A stretch of 14,495 nucleotides of DNA from Hyphomicrobiales bacterium (GTDB lineage Bacteria > Pseudomonadota > Alphaproteobacteria > Rhizobiales > Devosiaceae). The notes under the pieces are model-generated. The model saw only the letters and a program-made list of their open reading frames with translations, had not been told where the DNA came from and searched no databases. The translations under genes were made by a program, and so were the position numbers. Below, piece after piece: positions 1 through 8,289 of the stretch (positions are counted from its first letter, which is position 1; each line of letters begins with the position of its first letter). The DNA is taken from contig JALSJY010000168.1 in the NCBI GenBank assembly GCA_026989045.1, positions 1 through 14,495 on the forward strand. The letters run 5' to 3'.

Positions 1-120
1 ACTGGTGCAATGGAGGGTCTGTTTAGAACTCCTTTAGAGATATTTTTCACCACGCTTGATCTTAATAAAAACGGTGAAAATAAAAACTCAAATAATAAAC
101 TAAAAAAGCAGGAGAGTTAA
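1..120 (+). CDS. C-terminal end of an upstream operon gene, probably partner ABC permease (partial)
   Basis: Frame 1 is open from the first base to a TAA at 118-120 and gives 39 residues, starting TGAMEGLFRTPLEIFF and ending in a hydrophilic, Asn/Lys-rich tail (ending KKQES). The stop directly abuts the ATG of the next gene at 121, and the Shine-Dalgarno sequence of that gene (AGGAG, 110-114) lies inside this reading frame, so the two genes are surely co-transcribed and probably translationally coupled. In nucleoside ABC importers of the BMP/Yuf/Nup type the usual order is ATPase, permease, permease, so the partner permease is the natural expectation. The visible residues alone are too few to prove the family. 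Confidence 0.5.
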   Translation, partial: TGAMEGLFRTPLEIFFTTLDLNKNGENKNSNNKLKKQES

Positions 121-1092
121 ATGGAACTTTTTAACGATATTATCTTCTTGCTTGATTCAACAGTTCGCCTAACAGTGCCATTATTATTGGCGGCATTAGC
201 TGGGCTTTATTCTGAACGCTCAGGGGTTTTTGATATTGGCTTAGAGGGCAAGATGTTAGCTGGGGCATTTGGCGCTGCAACTGTTGCTTATCTTACTGGT
301 AATATGTGGCTTGGTATGTTTGCAGGCATTGGTGTTGGGGTGATAATGGCGCTAATTCATGGCATTGCATCGATTACATTTCGTGGTAATCAAATTATTG
401 CTGGCGTTGCAATAAATTTTTTAGCCGCAGGTCTTACAGTATTTTTAGGGCAGTCATGGTTTAAACAGGGTGGCAACACACCGCAACTTCCATCAGGCGG
501 CAGGTTTAGCGCGATCGAGCTACCATTTGCCGATGCACTTAAAGACGTGCCGATTATTGGCGGCATATATTCTGAACTAATTTCAGGGCATAATATTATT
601 GTCTATATTGCTTTTGCTGCTGTGCCATTTACCTATTGGCTATTGTTTAAAACAAGATTTGGTTTGCGCTTAAGAGCGACTGGTGAAAACCCAAAGGCTG
701 TTGATACAGCTGGGATAAATGTCAATTTAATGCGCTTTAAGGCGGTGCTTATTTGCGGTGTTTTAACAGGGCTAGCAGGCGCCTATCTTGCCATTGCACT
801 TTCTGCTGGGTTTATTAAAGGCATGACAGTTGGCATGGGCTTTATTGCTCTTGCGGCACTAATTTTTGCCAAATGGCGACCATTTTATGTGCTTGGGGCA
901 ACGCTGTTATTTGGTTTTCTCAACGCCCTACAAATCCGCCTGCAAGGAGTTGAAATTCCAGTGATTGGCGAAGTTCCAGTGCAGGTTATTCAGGCGTTAC
1001 CTTATATTTTAACTGTGGTGTTATTAGCTGGATTTATTGGCAAGGCAGTTGGCCCCAAAGCTGGCGGAATTCCTTACGTTAAAGAACGTTAG
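121..1092 (+). CDS. ABC transporter permease, nucleoside importer type (BPD_transp_2, NupQ/YufQ-like)
   Basis: This is a 323-residue, very hydrophobic inner-membrane protein with about eight or nine membrane segments. After the first segment comes the family signature around residues 28-45 (YSERSGVFDIGLEGKM), typical of the second permease of nucleoside importers in the branched-chain/ribose permease superfamily (PF02653). A cytoplasmic loop near residues 185-205 (RATGENPKAVDTAGIN) is the likely ATPase-coupling loop. The start is supported by AGGAG six bases upstream. It would work with a second permease, an ATPase and a lipoprotein binding protein, none of which is in the window except perhaps the fragment just upstream. 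The downstream cdd, deoA, deoB, deoC and upp genes argue that the cargo is pyrimidine or deoxy-nucleosides. The family is well supported; the exact substrate is inferred from neighbours. Confidence 0.9.
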   Translation: MELFNDIIFLLDSTVRLTVPLLLAALAGLYSERSGVFDIGLEGKMLAGAFGAATVAYLTGNMWLGMFAGIGVGVIMALIHGIASITFRGNQIIAGVAINFLAAGLTVFLGQSWFKQGGNTPQLPSGGRFSAIELPFADALKDVPIIGGIYSELISGHNIIVYIAFAAVPFTYWLLFKTRFGLRLRATGENPKAVDTAGINVNLMRFKAVLICGVLTGLAGAYLAIALSAGFIKGMTVGMGFIALAALIFAKWRPFYVLGATLLFGFLNALQIRLQGVEIPVIGEVPVQVIQALPYILTVVLLAGFIGKAVGPKAGGIPYVKER

Positions 1093-1100
1093 AAAAGAAA

Positions 1101-1550
1101 ATGAGCAAAGAAAAAGATATAGATAAGGCATTATTTAATGCCGCAGAAAAAGTGCGAAAAAATGCACATGTTCCATATTCAAATTTTAAAGTTGGGGCAG
1201 CGATTTTAGCAGAAGATGGTAATATATATGCTGGTTGTAATGTAGAAAACGCCGCCTATCCACAAGGGGTTTGTGCGGAAGGGGGAGCAATTTCGATAAT
1301 GGTTGCTGCTGGGCAGAAACAAATAAAAAGAATTTATATCACGGCATCTGGCGCTGATCCTGTTACTCCTTGTGGAGGGTGTAGGCAAAAAATCCGTGAA
1401 TTTGCTGCAACTGACGTTATTATAATTTGCCATGGTGTTGATGGAAAACCATTTGAAAAAACGCTTGATGAATTATTACCATATTCTTTTGGCCCAGAGC
1501 ATCTTGATGCGGTGCATTTAAATATAAAAAACTCTGGAGAAAGTAAATGA
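1101..1550 (+). CDS. cdd: Cytidine deaminase
   Basis: Cytosolic zinc enzyme converting cytidine and deoxycytidine to uridine and deoxyuridine. The 149-residue length fits the small homotetrameric class. The substrate-binding stretch NVENAAYPQG (47-56) leads into C58-A-E60, with zinc ligand C58 and the proton-shuttle glutamate E60. The second zinc motif PCGGC supplies C91 and C94. The arginine that follows the glutamate in the Bacillus enzyme (CAER), which helps balance the three-cysteine zinc site, is Gly61 here. The start has only a weak purine-rich Shine-Dalgarno stretch (AGAAAAGAAA, 1091-1100) and lies 8 bases after the permease stop. The end overlaps deoC by 4 bases (ATGA), which suggests translational coupling. 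It feeds deoxyuridine to DeoA further down the operon. Confidence 0.95.
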   Translation: MSKEKDIDKALFNAAEKVRKNAHVPYSNFKVGAAILAEDGNIYAGCNVENAAYPQGVCAEGGAISIMVAAGQKQIKRIYITASGADPVTPCGGCRQKIREFAATDVIIICHGVDGKPFEKTLDELLPYSFGPEHLDAVHLNIKNSGESK

Positions 1551-2536
1551 GTTTAAAAGTAGTTGGTGAAAATTCATCGCAAGAAAATCACAAACGCAAC
1601 CCCGGATTTGCACTTGATATGGATTGGCTCGACAATGTGGTGATGAACCGCTCAGCACTTGAGCGAAGAGCTGGCTCAATTGGCGCACGCCGAACAGTTA
1701 AAAAACAACATCAGGCGGCATGGTTGTTAAAAGCCATTACTTTGATTGATCTCACAACGCTTAATTCTGATGATACTGATGGAAGGGTGAGGCGGCTTTG
1801 CGCAAAGGCAAAAAATCCTGTTAGGGCTGAGATTTTAACTGAGCTTGGTGCACAGGATTTGGATATAAAACCCGGTGCGGTTTGCGTTTATCATCATTTT
1901 GTAAGCACAGCGGTTGAAGCATTAGAGGGCAGTAATATTCCCGTGGCAGCAGTTTCAACTGGTTTTCCGCATGGTTTAAGTCCACTTGAAACCAGATTGC
2001 TGGAAATTGAAGCTTCGGTTAAAGCGGGGGCTAAAGAGATTGATATTGTTATTGAGCGCGGGCAGGTTTTAAGCGGTGATTGGCAGGGGCTTTATGAGCA
2101 GATGAAAGCTTTTAGAGCAGCTTGTGGGGCGGCGCATATGAAGACTATTTTGGGAACTGGAGAGTTAGCAACTCAAACAAATGTTGCAAAAGCCTCTCTT
2201 GTTTGCATGTTAGCAGGGGCGGATTTTATCAAGACCTCAACAGGCAAAGAAAAAGTCAATGCAAATTTGCAAACCTCGCTTAGCATGCTTCGAATGATTA
2301 GATGGTTTTATGAAGAAACAGGCATTGAGATTGGTTATAAGCCTGCGGGTGGAATTTCAACGGCCAAAGACGCATTAACTTATATGGCTTTAGTAAAAGA
2401 GGAAATGGGAGCTAATTGGCTTACTGCGCATTTATTTCGTTTCGGTGCATCTAGCTTGTTAACTGACATTGAGCGTCAGCTTGAGCATCAAGTAACTGGC
2501 AGATATGCGGCGGACTATCGCCAGCCATTAGTGTAG
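1547..2536 (+). CDS. deoC: Deoxyribose-phosphate aldolase
   Basis: Class I aldolase cleaving 2-deoxyribose-5-phosphate to glyceraldehyde-3-phosphate and acetaldehyde. The Schiff-base lysine is K229 in DFIKTSTGKE. The second active-site lysine is K265 in GYKPAGGIS, and the proton-relay aspartate is D166 in EIDIVIE. At 329 residues it is about 70 longer than the E. coli enzyme; most of the extra length is an N-terminal stretch of roughly 60 residues before the barrel begins around KAITLIDLT (62-70). Longer DeoC proteins of this kind are, as far as I recall, usual in alphaproteobacteria. GGAGA at 1536-1540, six bases before the ATG, supports this start, which overlaps the cdd stop. The next gene encodes an aldehyde dehydrogenase that could remove the acetaldehyde. 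Confidence 0.95.
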   Translation: MSLKVVGENSSQENHKRNPGFALDMDWLDNVVMNRSALERRAGSIGARRTVKKQHQAAWLLKAITLIDLTTLNSDDTDGRVRRLCAKAKNPVRAEILTELGAQDLDIKPGAVCVYHHFVSTAVEALEGSNIPVAAVSTGFPHGLSPLETRLLEIEASVKAGAKEIDIVIERGQVLSGDWQGLYEQMKAFRAACGAAHMKTILGTGELATQTNVAKASLVCMLAGADFIKTSTGKEKVNANLQTSLSMLRMIRWFYEETGIEIGYKPAGGISTAKDALTYMALVKEEMGANWLTAHLFRFGASSLLTDIERQLEHQVTGRYAADYRQPLV

Positions 2537-2556
2537 ATTTTTTAAAAGAGAAAAAA

Positions 2557-4926
2557 ATGAATATTAAAGATATTTTTGAAAACCTAGATTATGGCAAAGC
2601 ACCAGAAGATGCAAAATTTGCTTATGAGTGGATAAAGGAAAATGGCAATTTTGGTCATTTTATTGATGGGCAATTTACTAAAGCAAAAAATACTTATGCC
2701 TCTATCAACCCTGCAACGGGTGATGAATTGGCCAAAATTAGTGACGGCACAAAAGCTGATGTTGATAGTGCTGTTAAGGCGGCACGCAAGGCTTTTTCTG
2801 GCTGGAGTAAATTAAGCGGGTTTGGAAGAGCTAAATATCTTTATGCTATTGCTCGATTATTGCAAAAAAATGCGCGCCTTTTTGCAGTGCTTGAAAGTTT
2901 AGATAATGGTAAGCCTATAAGGGAAAGTCGTGATGCAGATATACCGCTGGCAATTCGTCATTTTTATCATCATGCAGGTTGGGCGCAGCATTTAGAAGCT
3001 GAATTGCCAAATCATACTCCCTATGGAGTTTGTGGGCAGATTATTCCATGGAATTTTCCGCTTTTAATGCTTTCTTGGAAGATTGCGCCAGCACTAGCGG
3101 CGGGTAATTGTGTGGTGCTTAAGCCAGCAGAGGCAACTTCTCTAAGCGCGCTTTTATTTGCTCAAATATGTCAAAAAGCTGGCCTGCCCAAAGGCGTGGT
3201 TAATATTGTAACAGGGCATGGGGCAACTGGCGCGGCAATTGTTGAGCATGATGATGTTGATAAAATAGCTTTCACTGGCTCAACAAATGTCGGCAAAATT
3301 ATTCGTGAAACTACGGCTGGCACAGGCAAGGGATTATCTCTCGAATTAGGCGGCAAAAGCCCATATATTGTGTTTGAAGATGCCGATATTGATAGTGCGG
3401 TTGAAGGTTTGGTTGATGCTATTTGGTTTAATCAGGGTGAGGTGTGTTGTGCTGGATCGCGTTTGCTTGTGCAGGAAGGCATTGAGCAGCGCTTCATTGA
3501 AAAACTAAAGGCTAGAATGGGTAAATTAGTGGTGGGTGATCCGCTTGATAAGTCCATTGATATTGGCGCGATGATTGATCAAACAGAGGTTGCTCGTGTT
3601 AATGAAATTATCAGTGAAGGTGAGAAATCTGGCGCTGAACTTTATCAGCCAAAAGGAAATTTACCTAATCAGGGTTGTTTTATAAAGCCAACGCTTTTTA
3701 CAAATGTTTCGCCTGCTAATTCTTTAGTGCAGAATGAAATTTTTGGCCCTGTTTTGGTGGCAATGTCTTTTCGTAATCCTGATGAAGCGGTGGCTTTGGC
3801 TAATAATTCTAGCTTTGGATTGGCAGCTTCTGTGTGGAGTGAAAATTTAAACTTGGCGCTTGATATTGTGCCACGTCTTAAGGCTGGGGTTGTGTGGGTA
3901 AATTGCGCGACACAATTTGATGCTTCTGTTGGTTTTGGTGGCTATAAAGAAAGCGGATTTGGGCGTGAGGGCGGCAAAGAAGGTATGAAGGCCTATCTCA
4001 AACGTAACTGGGAGAAGAGGTTAAAACCTGTTTTGGCTGCAAAGGAACAACCCAAGCTAACAAAAACTCATGAAATTTCATCAATAGACCATAGTGCTAA
4101 AAACTATATTGGTGGCAAACAGGTGCGCGGAGATAGTGGATATTCTTATCCTGTTTTGAATGCGAATGGCGCAGAGATTGGCCAAGCAAGTGATGGTAAT
4201 CGCAAAGATATTCGCAACGCTGTTGAAGCTGCCTCAAAGGCGCTTGGCTGGGCTGATAAAACTGCTCACCTTAGGGCGCAAATTCTTTATTATCTTGGTG
4301 AAAATCTTGATTACCGCAAACAAGAATTTGCAGAACGCATCAGGCAAACAACTGGTGCAAGCGCTATAAAAGCAAGCAAAGAGGTTGATAAAAGCATCGA
4401 GCGTTTATTTGCCTTTGCGGGCATGGCAGATAAATATGATGGGGCAGTGCATAATCCACCTATGCGCGCTATTGCAATGGCTATGGTTGAGCCGCTTGGT
4501 GTTATTGGCATTAGTGCGCCAGATGATAATGTGCTGTTAGCGCCAATCACCATGATGGCGGTGGCAATTTCTATGGGTAATGTTGCGGTGCTTATTGCGT
4601 CAAACAATCACCCGTTTTCGATGAGTGATTTTTATCAAATAATTGAAACTTCAGACGTGCCAGCAGGGGTTATCAATATTATAAGTGGTAATAATTTGAC
4701 TTTGAGCAAAATATTGGCTGAACATGATAGAGTTGATGGTTTATGGTTTGCTGGCTCAAAAGATGAGAGCGCCATAATAGAGGCGGCTTCTATTGGTAAT
4801 CTCAAACAAACATGGACAACACGCGGCCTTGCTTATGATTGGTCAAATAATGAGCAAATGGGCGGGAATTATTTACTTGAAAGAGCAACACAGATTAAAA
4901 ATATTTGGATACCTTATGGGGTGTAA
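2557..4926 (+). CDS. Two-domain aldehyde dehydrogenase, ALDH16-like
   Basis: NAD(P)-dependent aldehyde dehydrogenase of 789 residues, far longer than the usual ~500. Residues ~35-485 form a complete ALDH unit: PWNFP (164-168, oxyanion Asn166), the FTGSTNVG turn (239-246), general base E263 in LELGGK, nucleophile C297 in GEVCCAGSR, and E394 in EIFGPV. Residues ~515-789 repeat the ALDH N-terminal/cofactor-binding half (EPLGVIGISAPDDN at 645-658 aligns with GVCGQIIPWNFP), but the Asn is replaced and there is no catalytic-cysteine domain. This layout matches ALDH16, where a second, non-catalytic ALDH-like domain follows an active one. Placed between deoC and deoA, it most likely oxidises the DeoC product acetaldehyde to acetate; that substrate is inferred. 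The Shine-Dalgarno sequence is weak (AGAG at 2547-2550). Confidence 0.88.
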   Translation: MNIKDIFENLDYGKAPEDAKFAYEWIKENGNFGHFIDGQFTKAKNTYASINPATGDELAKISDGTKADVDSAVKAARKAFSGWSKLSGFGRAKYLYAIARLLQKNARLFAVLESLDNGKPIRESRDADIPLAIRHFYHHAGWAQHLEAELPNHTPYGVCGQIIPWNFPLLMLSWKIAPALAAGNCVVLKPAEATSLSALLFAQICQKAGLPKGVVNIVTGHGATGAAIVEHDDVDKIAFTGSTNVGKIIRETTAGTGKGLSLELGGKSPYIVFEDADIDSAVEGLVDAIWFNQGEVCCAGSRLLVQEGIEQRFIEKLKARMGKLVVGDPLDKSIDIGAMIDQTEVARVNEIISEGEKSGAELYQPKGNLPNQGCFIKPTLFTNVSPANSLVQNEIFGPVLVAMSFRNPDEAVALANNSSFGLAASVWSENLNLALDIVPRLKAGVVWVNCATQFDASVGFGGYKESGFGREGGKEGMKAYLKRNWEKRLKPVLAAKEQPKLTKTHEISSIDHSAKNYIGGKQVRGDSGYSYPVLNANGAEIGQASDGNRKDIRNAVEAASKALGWADKTAHLRAQILYYLGENLDYRKQEFAERIRQTTGASAIKASKEVDKSIERLFAFAGMADKYDGAVHNPPMRAIAMAMVEPLGVIGISAPDDNVLLAPITMMAVAISMGNVAVLIASNNHPFSMSDFYQIIETSDVPAGVINIISGNNLTLSKILAEHDRVDGLWFAGSKDESAIIEAASIGNLKQTWTTRGLAYDWSNNEQMGGNYLLERATQIKNIWIPYGV

Positions 4927-5068
4927 ATAGGAGCTATTTGCTCAACTAAGTCGTTGCAAGCGCTTAATAACCAAGAGGTTAATTTTCGCACTTGCGCCTA
5001 TTATTTGAACAAATTTCTCATATTTATAAGACTTAAGTTGGAGATAGAGTGGTTCAGGAAATTTAATA
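4927..5068 (+). other. 142-bp intra-operon gap with several short inverted repeats
   Basis: No coding potential is evident. Just at the dehydrogenase stop codon lies AAATAG-GAG-CTATTT (4925-4939), which overlaps an alternative hairpin GAGC-TATTT-GCTC (4931-4943); the two cannot form together. Further along are TAACC-AAGA-GGTTA (4968-4981) and CGCA-CT-TGCG (4987-4996). None is followed by a T-run, so they are not intrinsic terminators. A TTGAAC at 5005-5010 and TATAAG at 5025-5030 resemble promoter boxes but are only 14 bases apart. The deoA ribosome site is AGGA near 5056. This is the only large gap in the operon, so an internal promoter or an mRNA-processing region is possible but unproven. 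Confidence 0.35.
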
Positions 5069-6385
5069 ATGGTATTTTTACCGCAAGAAGTTATTGCAAA
5101 AAAACGAGATGGTGAAAAATTAACACGCGATGAGATTTCTCGTTTCATCAAGGGGCTTAATTTCGGCACTGTTAGTCATGCGCAGGCGGCAGCTTTTGCA
5201 ATGGCGGTTTATTTTAATGATATGGATATTGATGAGCGGGTGGCGCTTACTTTTGCTATGCGAGATAGCGGCAAGGTGCTTAATTGGTCATCTATTGAGG
5301 GTAAAATTGTTGATAAACATTCAACGGGGGGAGTGGGTGATAATGTCTCGCTAATGCTAGCGCCAATTTTAGCGGCATGTGGGGTGTATGTGCCGATGAT
5401 TTCGGGGCGCGGGCTTGGGCATACGGGCGGCACTTTGGATAAATTTGATGCAATAAAGGGCTATCAGACCAATCCTGACAATGAGCTATTTATAAAAACT
5501 GTAAAAGAAATTGGTTGTGCTATAATTGGTCAAACAGCTGATTTAGCCCCTGCTGATAAAATTTTATATTCAATCCGTGATGTAACAGCCACGGTTGAAA
5601 ATATATCACTTATTACGGCCTCGATATTATCAAAAAAACTTTCTGCTGGTTTAGATGCGCTGATTTTAGATGTTAAAATTGGCTCCGGAGCTTTTATGAA
5701 AACGCTTGAAGAGGCAGATGCGCTTTGTGATAGTTTGGTAAAAGTTGGCAATGGCGCTGGTATGAAAACTGGAGCGTTAATTACTGATATGAACGAGCCG
5801 TTGGCATCTGCTGCTGGTAATGGGCTTGAGGTAAGAAATGCAGTTGAGTTTTTAACGGGGGCAAAGCAAGATGCTCGCTTAAAAGAAGTTACGCTGCAAT
5901 TATGTGCAAATGCGCTGGTTTTAGCTGGGGTGCATGTGGATAGTGAAGTAGCTTTTGAGATGTGTGAAAAAGCGCTTGATAGTGGTGCTGCGTTAGAAAA
6001 ATTTGCAAAAATGGTTGCAGCTTTAGGTGGGCCGATTGACTTTGTAGAAAATATAGATAGTTATTTACTGCCAGCGCCCATTATTTTTGATGTGGTGAGT
6101 AAAAAATCTGGAGTTATTTCATCAATAAATACCAAGGCTGTTGGCATGGCAGTGGTTGTTTTGGGTGGTGGCAGGACTATGCCAACAGATAAGATAGATC
6201 ATAGGGTTGGTTTTGATAATTTATCTGAGGTGGGGCAAAAAATAGATAAAAATAGCTCTATCGCTCGGATTCATGCGCATGATGAAACAAGTGCAAATGA
6301 GGCAGCTAAGCGTTTGCTTGAGGCCTATGAAATTGGTGCTAAAATACAAAAAACACTACTTATTTATGAGAAAAAGGCTTTGTAA
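5069..6385 (+). CDS. deoA: Thymidine phosphorylase
   Basis: Cytosolic enzyme that splits thymidine or deoxyuridine with phosphate into free base and 2-deoxyribose-1-phosphate. At 438 residues it matches the ~440-residue E. coli DeoA. Family signatures are plain: the phosphate-binding VDKHSTGGVGD (81-91), SGRGLGHTGGTLDK (112-125), the base-binding YSIRDVTATV (167-176), SKKLSAG (188-194) and DVKIGSGAFM (201-210). The start is fixed by an in-frame boundary: the possible upstream GTG at 5049 runs into a stop, and AGGA lies about nine bases before this ATG. The stop overlaps deoB by one base (TAATG), a sign of coupled translation. The product goes directly to DeoB, and released uracil can go to Upp. 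Confidence 0.96.
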   Translation: MVFLPQEVIAKKRDGEKLTRDEISRFIKGLNFGTVSHAQAAAFAMAVYFNDMDIDERVALTFAMRDSGKVLNWSSIEGKIVDKHSTGGVGDNVSLMLAPILAACGVYVPMISGRGLGHTGGTLDKFDAIKGYQTNPDNELFIKTVKEIGCAIIGQTADLAPADKILYSIRDVTATVENISLITASILSKKLSAGLDALILDVKIGSGAFMKTLEEADALCDSLVKVGNGAGMKTGALITDMNEPLASAAGNGLEVRNAVEFLTGAKQDARLKEVTLQLCANALVLAGVHVDSEVAFEMCEKALDSGAALEKFAKMVAALGGPIDFVENIDSYLLPAPIIFDVVSKKSGVISSINTKAVGMAVVVLGGGRTMPTDKIDHRVGFDNLSEVGQKIDKNSSIARIHAHDETSANEAAKRLLEAYEIGAKIQKTLLIYEKKAL

Positions 6386-7608
6386 TGGCTAGAGTGATAT
6401 TATGCGTTTTAGATAGTTTTGGCATTGGCGGCGCACCAGATGCAAAGATGTTTGGCGATGAGGGAAGTAATACATTTTTACATATTGCTGAGCATTGTGA
6501 TGCTGGCAAGGCTGATAAGGCGGGTGTGCGTGAAGGGGCGTTAAATCTTCCCAATTTAGATAGTTTGGGGCTTGGGGCAGCAGGCCTATTGTCATCTGGA
6601 ATTTTAGCACCAAATTTTAGTAAACAGGGCAAAGACGGCTATTGGGCGGTAGGGCGTGAGGTTTCCAATGGTAAAGATACGCCATCTGGACATTGGGAAA
6701 TTGCAGGGGTTCCCGTGCCCTTTGATTGGGGTTATTTTCCTAATACGGAGCCTTGTTTCCCTGATGAATTGATAAAGGCAATTATTGAAGAAGCTAAATT
6801 GCCTGGAATTTTGGGTAATATTCATGCCTCTGGCACAAAAATTATTGAGGATTTGGGTGAGGAGCATATCAAAACAGGCAAGCCAATTTGTTATACCTCA
6901 GTTGATAGTGTTTTTCAAATTGCAGCTCATGAAGAATATTTTGGCCTAGAGAGGCTTTATGATTTATGTGAAATTGTATTTAAACATACTGCACCATTGA
7001 TGATTGGTAGGGTGATTGCACGGCCATTTGTTGGGCAAAGCGCAAAGGAGTTTGCTCGCACTGGTAATCGGCGTGATTTTGCTATTGCACCGCCTGAGCC
7101 AACATTGCTTGATAGGGCAAAAGAAGCGGGTAGGCAGGTTTTTGCTATTGGTAAAATTTCTGATATTTATGCCGCTCATGGGGTTACTCATAAAATTAAA
7201 GCGCATGGCAATATGAAATTGTTTGATGCTACGCTTGAGGCTATAGAAATGGCTCAAGATGGTGATTTAATTTTTACTAATTTTGTTGATTTTGACAGTG
7301 AATATGGTCATCGTCGTGATGTGGTTGGTTATGCAAATGCCTTAGAGCAATTTGATAGGCGCTTGCCTGAAATGATTGCAAAAATGGGTCAAGATGATTT
7401 GTTGGTGTTAACTGCTGATCATGGCAATGATCCGACATGGGAGGGGACAGACCACACACGCGAGCAAGTGCCAATTTTATGTTATAGTCATTCACTAAAT
7501 GCAGGTAATGGTGGAGTTAGGTTGGTTTTATCAGATATTGGGGAAACAATTGCCTCTTGGCTTGGCTTAAAAGCTGGTGAGCACGGTATAAATTTTTTAA
7601 AAAGATAA
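6385..7608 (+). CDS. deoB: Phosphopentomutase
   Basis: Manganese-dependent mutase interconverting deoxyribose-1-phosphate (and ribose-1-phosphate) with the 5-phosphate. Its 407 residues equal the E. coli length. The alkaline-phosphatase-superfamily metal ligands are all visible: D10 (CVLDSFGIGGAPDA), D304 and H309 (VDFDSEYGHRRD), D345 and H346 (TADHGNDP), and H357 (GTDHTRE). The phosphorylated threonine is T99 in KDTPSGHWEIAG. The spacing between these residues matches the structurally known Bacillus enzyme. It shares one base with the deoA stop and is followed 18 bases later by upp. It supplies DeoC with deoxyribose-5-phosphate. Confidence 0.96.
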   Translation: MARVILCVLDSFGIGGAPDAKMFGDEGSNTFLHIAEHCDAGKADKAGVREGALNLPNLDSLGLGAAGLLSSGILAPNFSKQGKDGYWAVGREVSNGKDTPSGHWEIAGVPVPFDWGYFPNTEPCFPDELIKAIIEEAKLPGILGNIHASGTKIIEDLGEEHIKTGKPICYTSVDSVFQIAAHEEYFGLERLYDLCEIVFKHTAPLMIGRVIARPFVGQSAKEFARTGNRRDFAIAPPEPTLLDRAKEAGRQVFAIGKISDIYAAHGVTHKIKAHGNMKLFDATLEAIEMAQDGDLIFTNFVDFDSEYGHRRDVVGYANALEQFDRRLPEMIAKMGQDDLLVLTADHGNDPTWEGTDHTREQVPILCYSHSLNAGNGGVRLVLSDIGETIASWLGLKAGEHGINFLKR

Positions 7609-7626
7609 ATTTCATTAGGGGGCAAA

Positions 7627-8271
7627 ATGACAAAAAAAATTATGGAAAATGTGACACTTATAGATCACCCGCTTGTGCAGCATAAATTAGGTATAATGCG
7701 CGATGAAAAAACCTCAACTGCGGGGTTTCGTATGTTATTACGTGAAATTGCACATTTACTTTGTTATGAGGTTACACGTGATCTTGAAATGGAAACAAAG
7801 GCTATAAATACGCCAATGGGTGCAATGAACGCGCCAACATTAAAGGGAAAAAAATTAGTTTTTGCCTCGATATTAAGGGCAGGAAATGGTTTGCTTGAAG
7901 GCATGCTTGATTTAGTGCCTTCGGCGCGTGTTGCTCATATTGGGCTTTATCGAGATCATGAAACATTACAGCCAGTTGAATATTATTTTAAAGCTCCCTC
8001 TGATGTTGCAGATCGTTTAATCATTGTGGTTGATCCAATGTTAGCAACGGCTAATTCTGCAATAGCTGCAATTGAACGCCTTAAAGACCGTGGAGCGGAT
8101 AATTTAATTTTTCTTTGTTTGTTGGCAGCACCTGAGGGGGTTGAAGCCTTCACCAAGGCGCACCCAGATGTGCCAGTTTTTACCGCCGCTATTGACGATC
8201 ATCTAAACGAAAAGGGATATATTGTGCCAGGGCTAGGGGATGCGGGCGATCGTATGTATGGCACGCGTTAG
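7627..8271 (+). CDS. upp: Uracil phosphoribosyltransferase
   Basis: Cytosolic salvage enzyme joining uracil and PRPP to give UMP; 214 residues against ~208 in E. coli. The N-terminal block LIDHPLVQHKLGIMRDEKTST (11-31) is typical. The PRPP loop is VVDPMLATANSA (134-145), and the uracil-binding C-terminal motif is GYIVPGLGDAGDRMYGT (197-213). In the PRPP loop the glycine commonly seen after MLAT is Ala142. A strong Shine-Dalgarno sequence (AGGGGG, 7617-7622) four bases before this ATG favours it over the internal Met6. As the last gene of the operon it recovers the uracil released by DeoA. It ends 18 bases from the converging pilus unit, and no intrinsic terminator is visible. Confidence 0.96.
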   Translation: MTKKIMENVTLIDHPLVQHKLGIMRDEKTSTAGFRMLLREIAHLLCYEVTRDLEMETKAINTPMGAMNAPTLKGKKLVFASILRAGNGLLEGMLDLVPSARVAHIGLYRDHETLQPVEYYFKAPSDVADRLIIVVDPMLATANSAIAAIERLKDRGADNLIFLCLLAAPEGVEAFTKAHPDVPVFTAAIDDHLNEKGYIVPGLGDAGDRMYGTR

Positions 8272-8289
8272 AGATAATTGTCTTTAAAT

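Noticed and set aside
4311..4607. Minus-strand frame of ~98 codons inside the dehydrogenase gene
   Set aside because: It opposes a well-conserved ALDH-like domain, shows no recognisable family and has no sensible ribosome site.
5010..5030. Promoter for deoA (TTGAAC / TATAAG)
   Set aside because: The boxes are only 14 bases apart, so it is kept only as a possibility in the gap entry.
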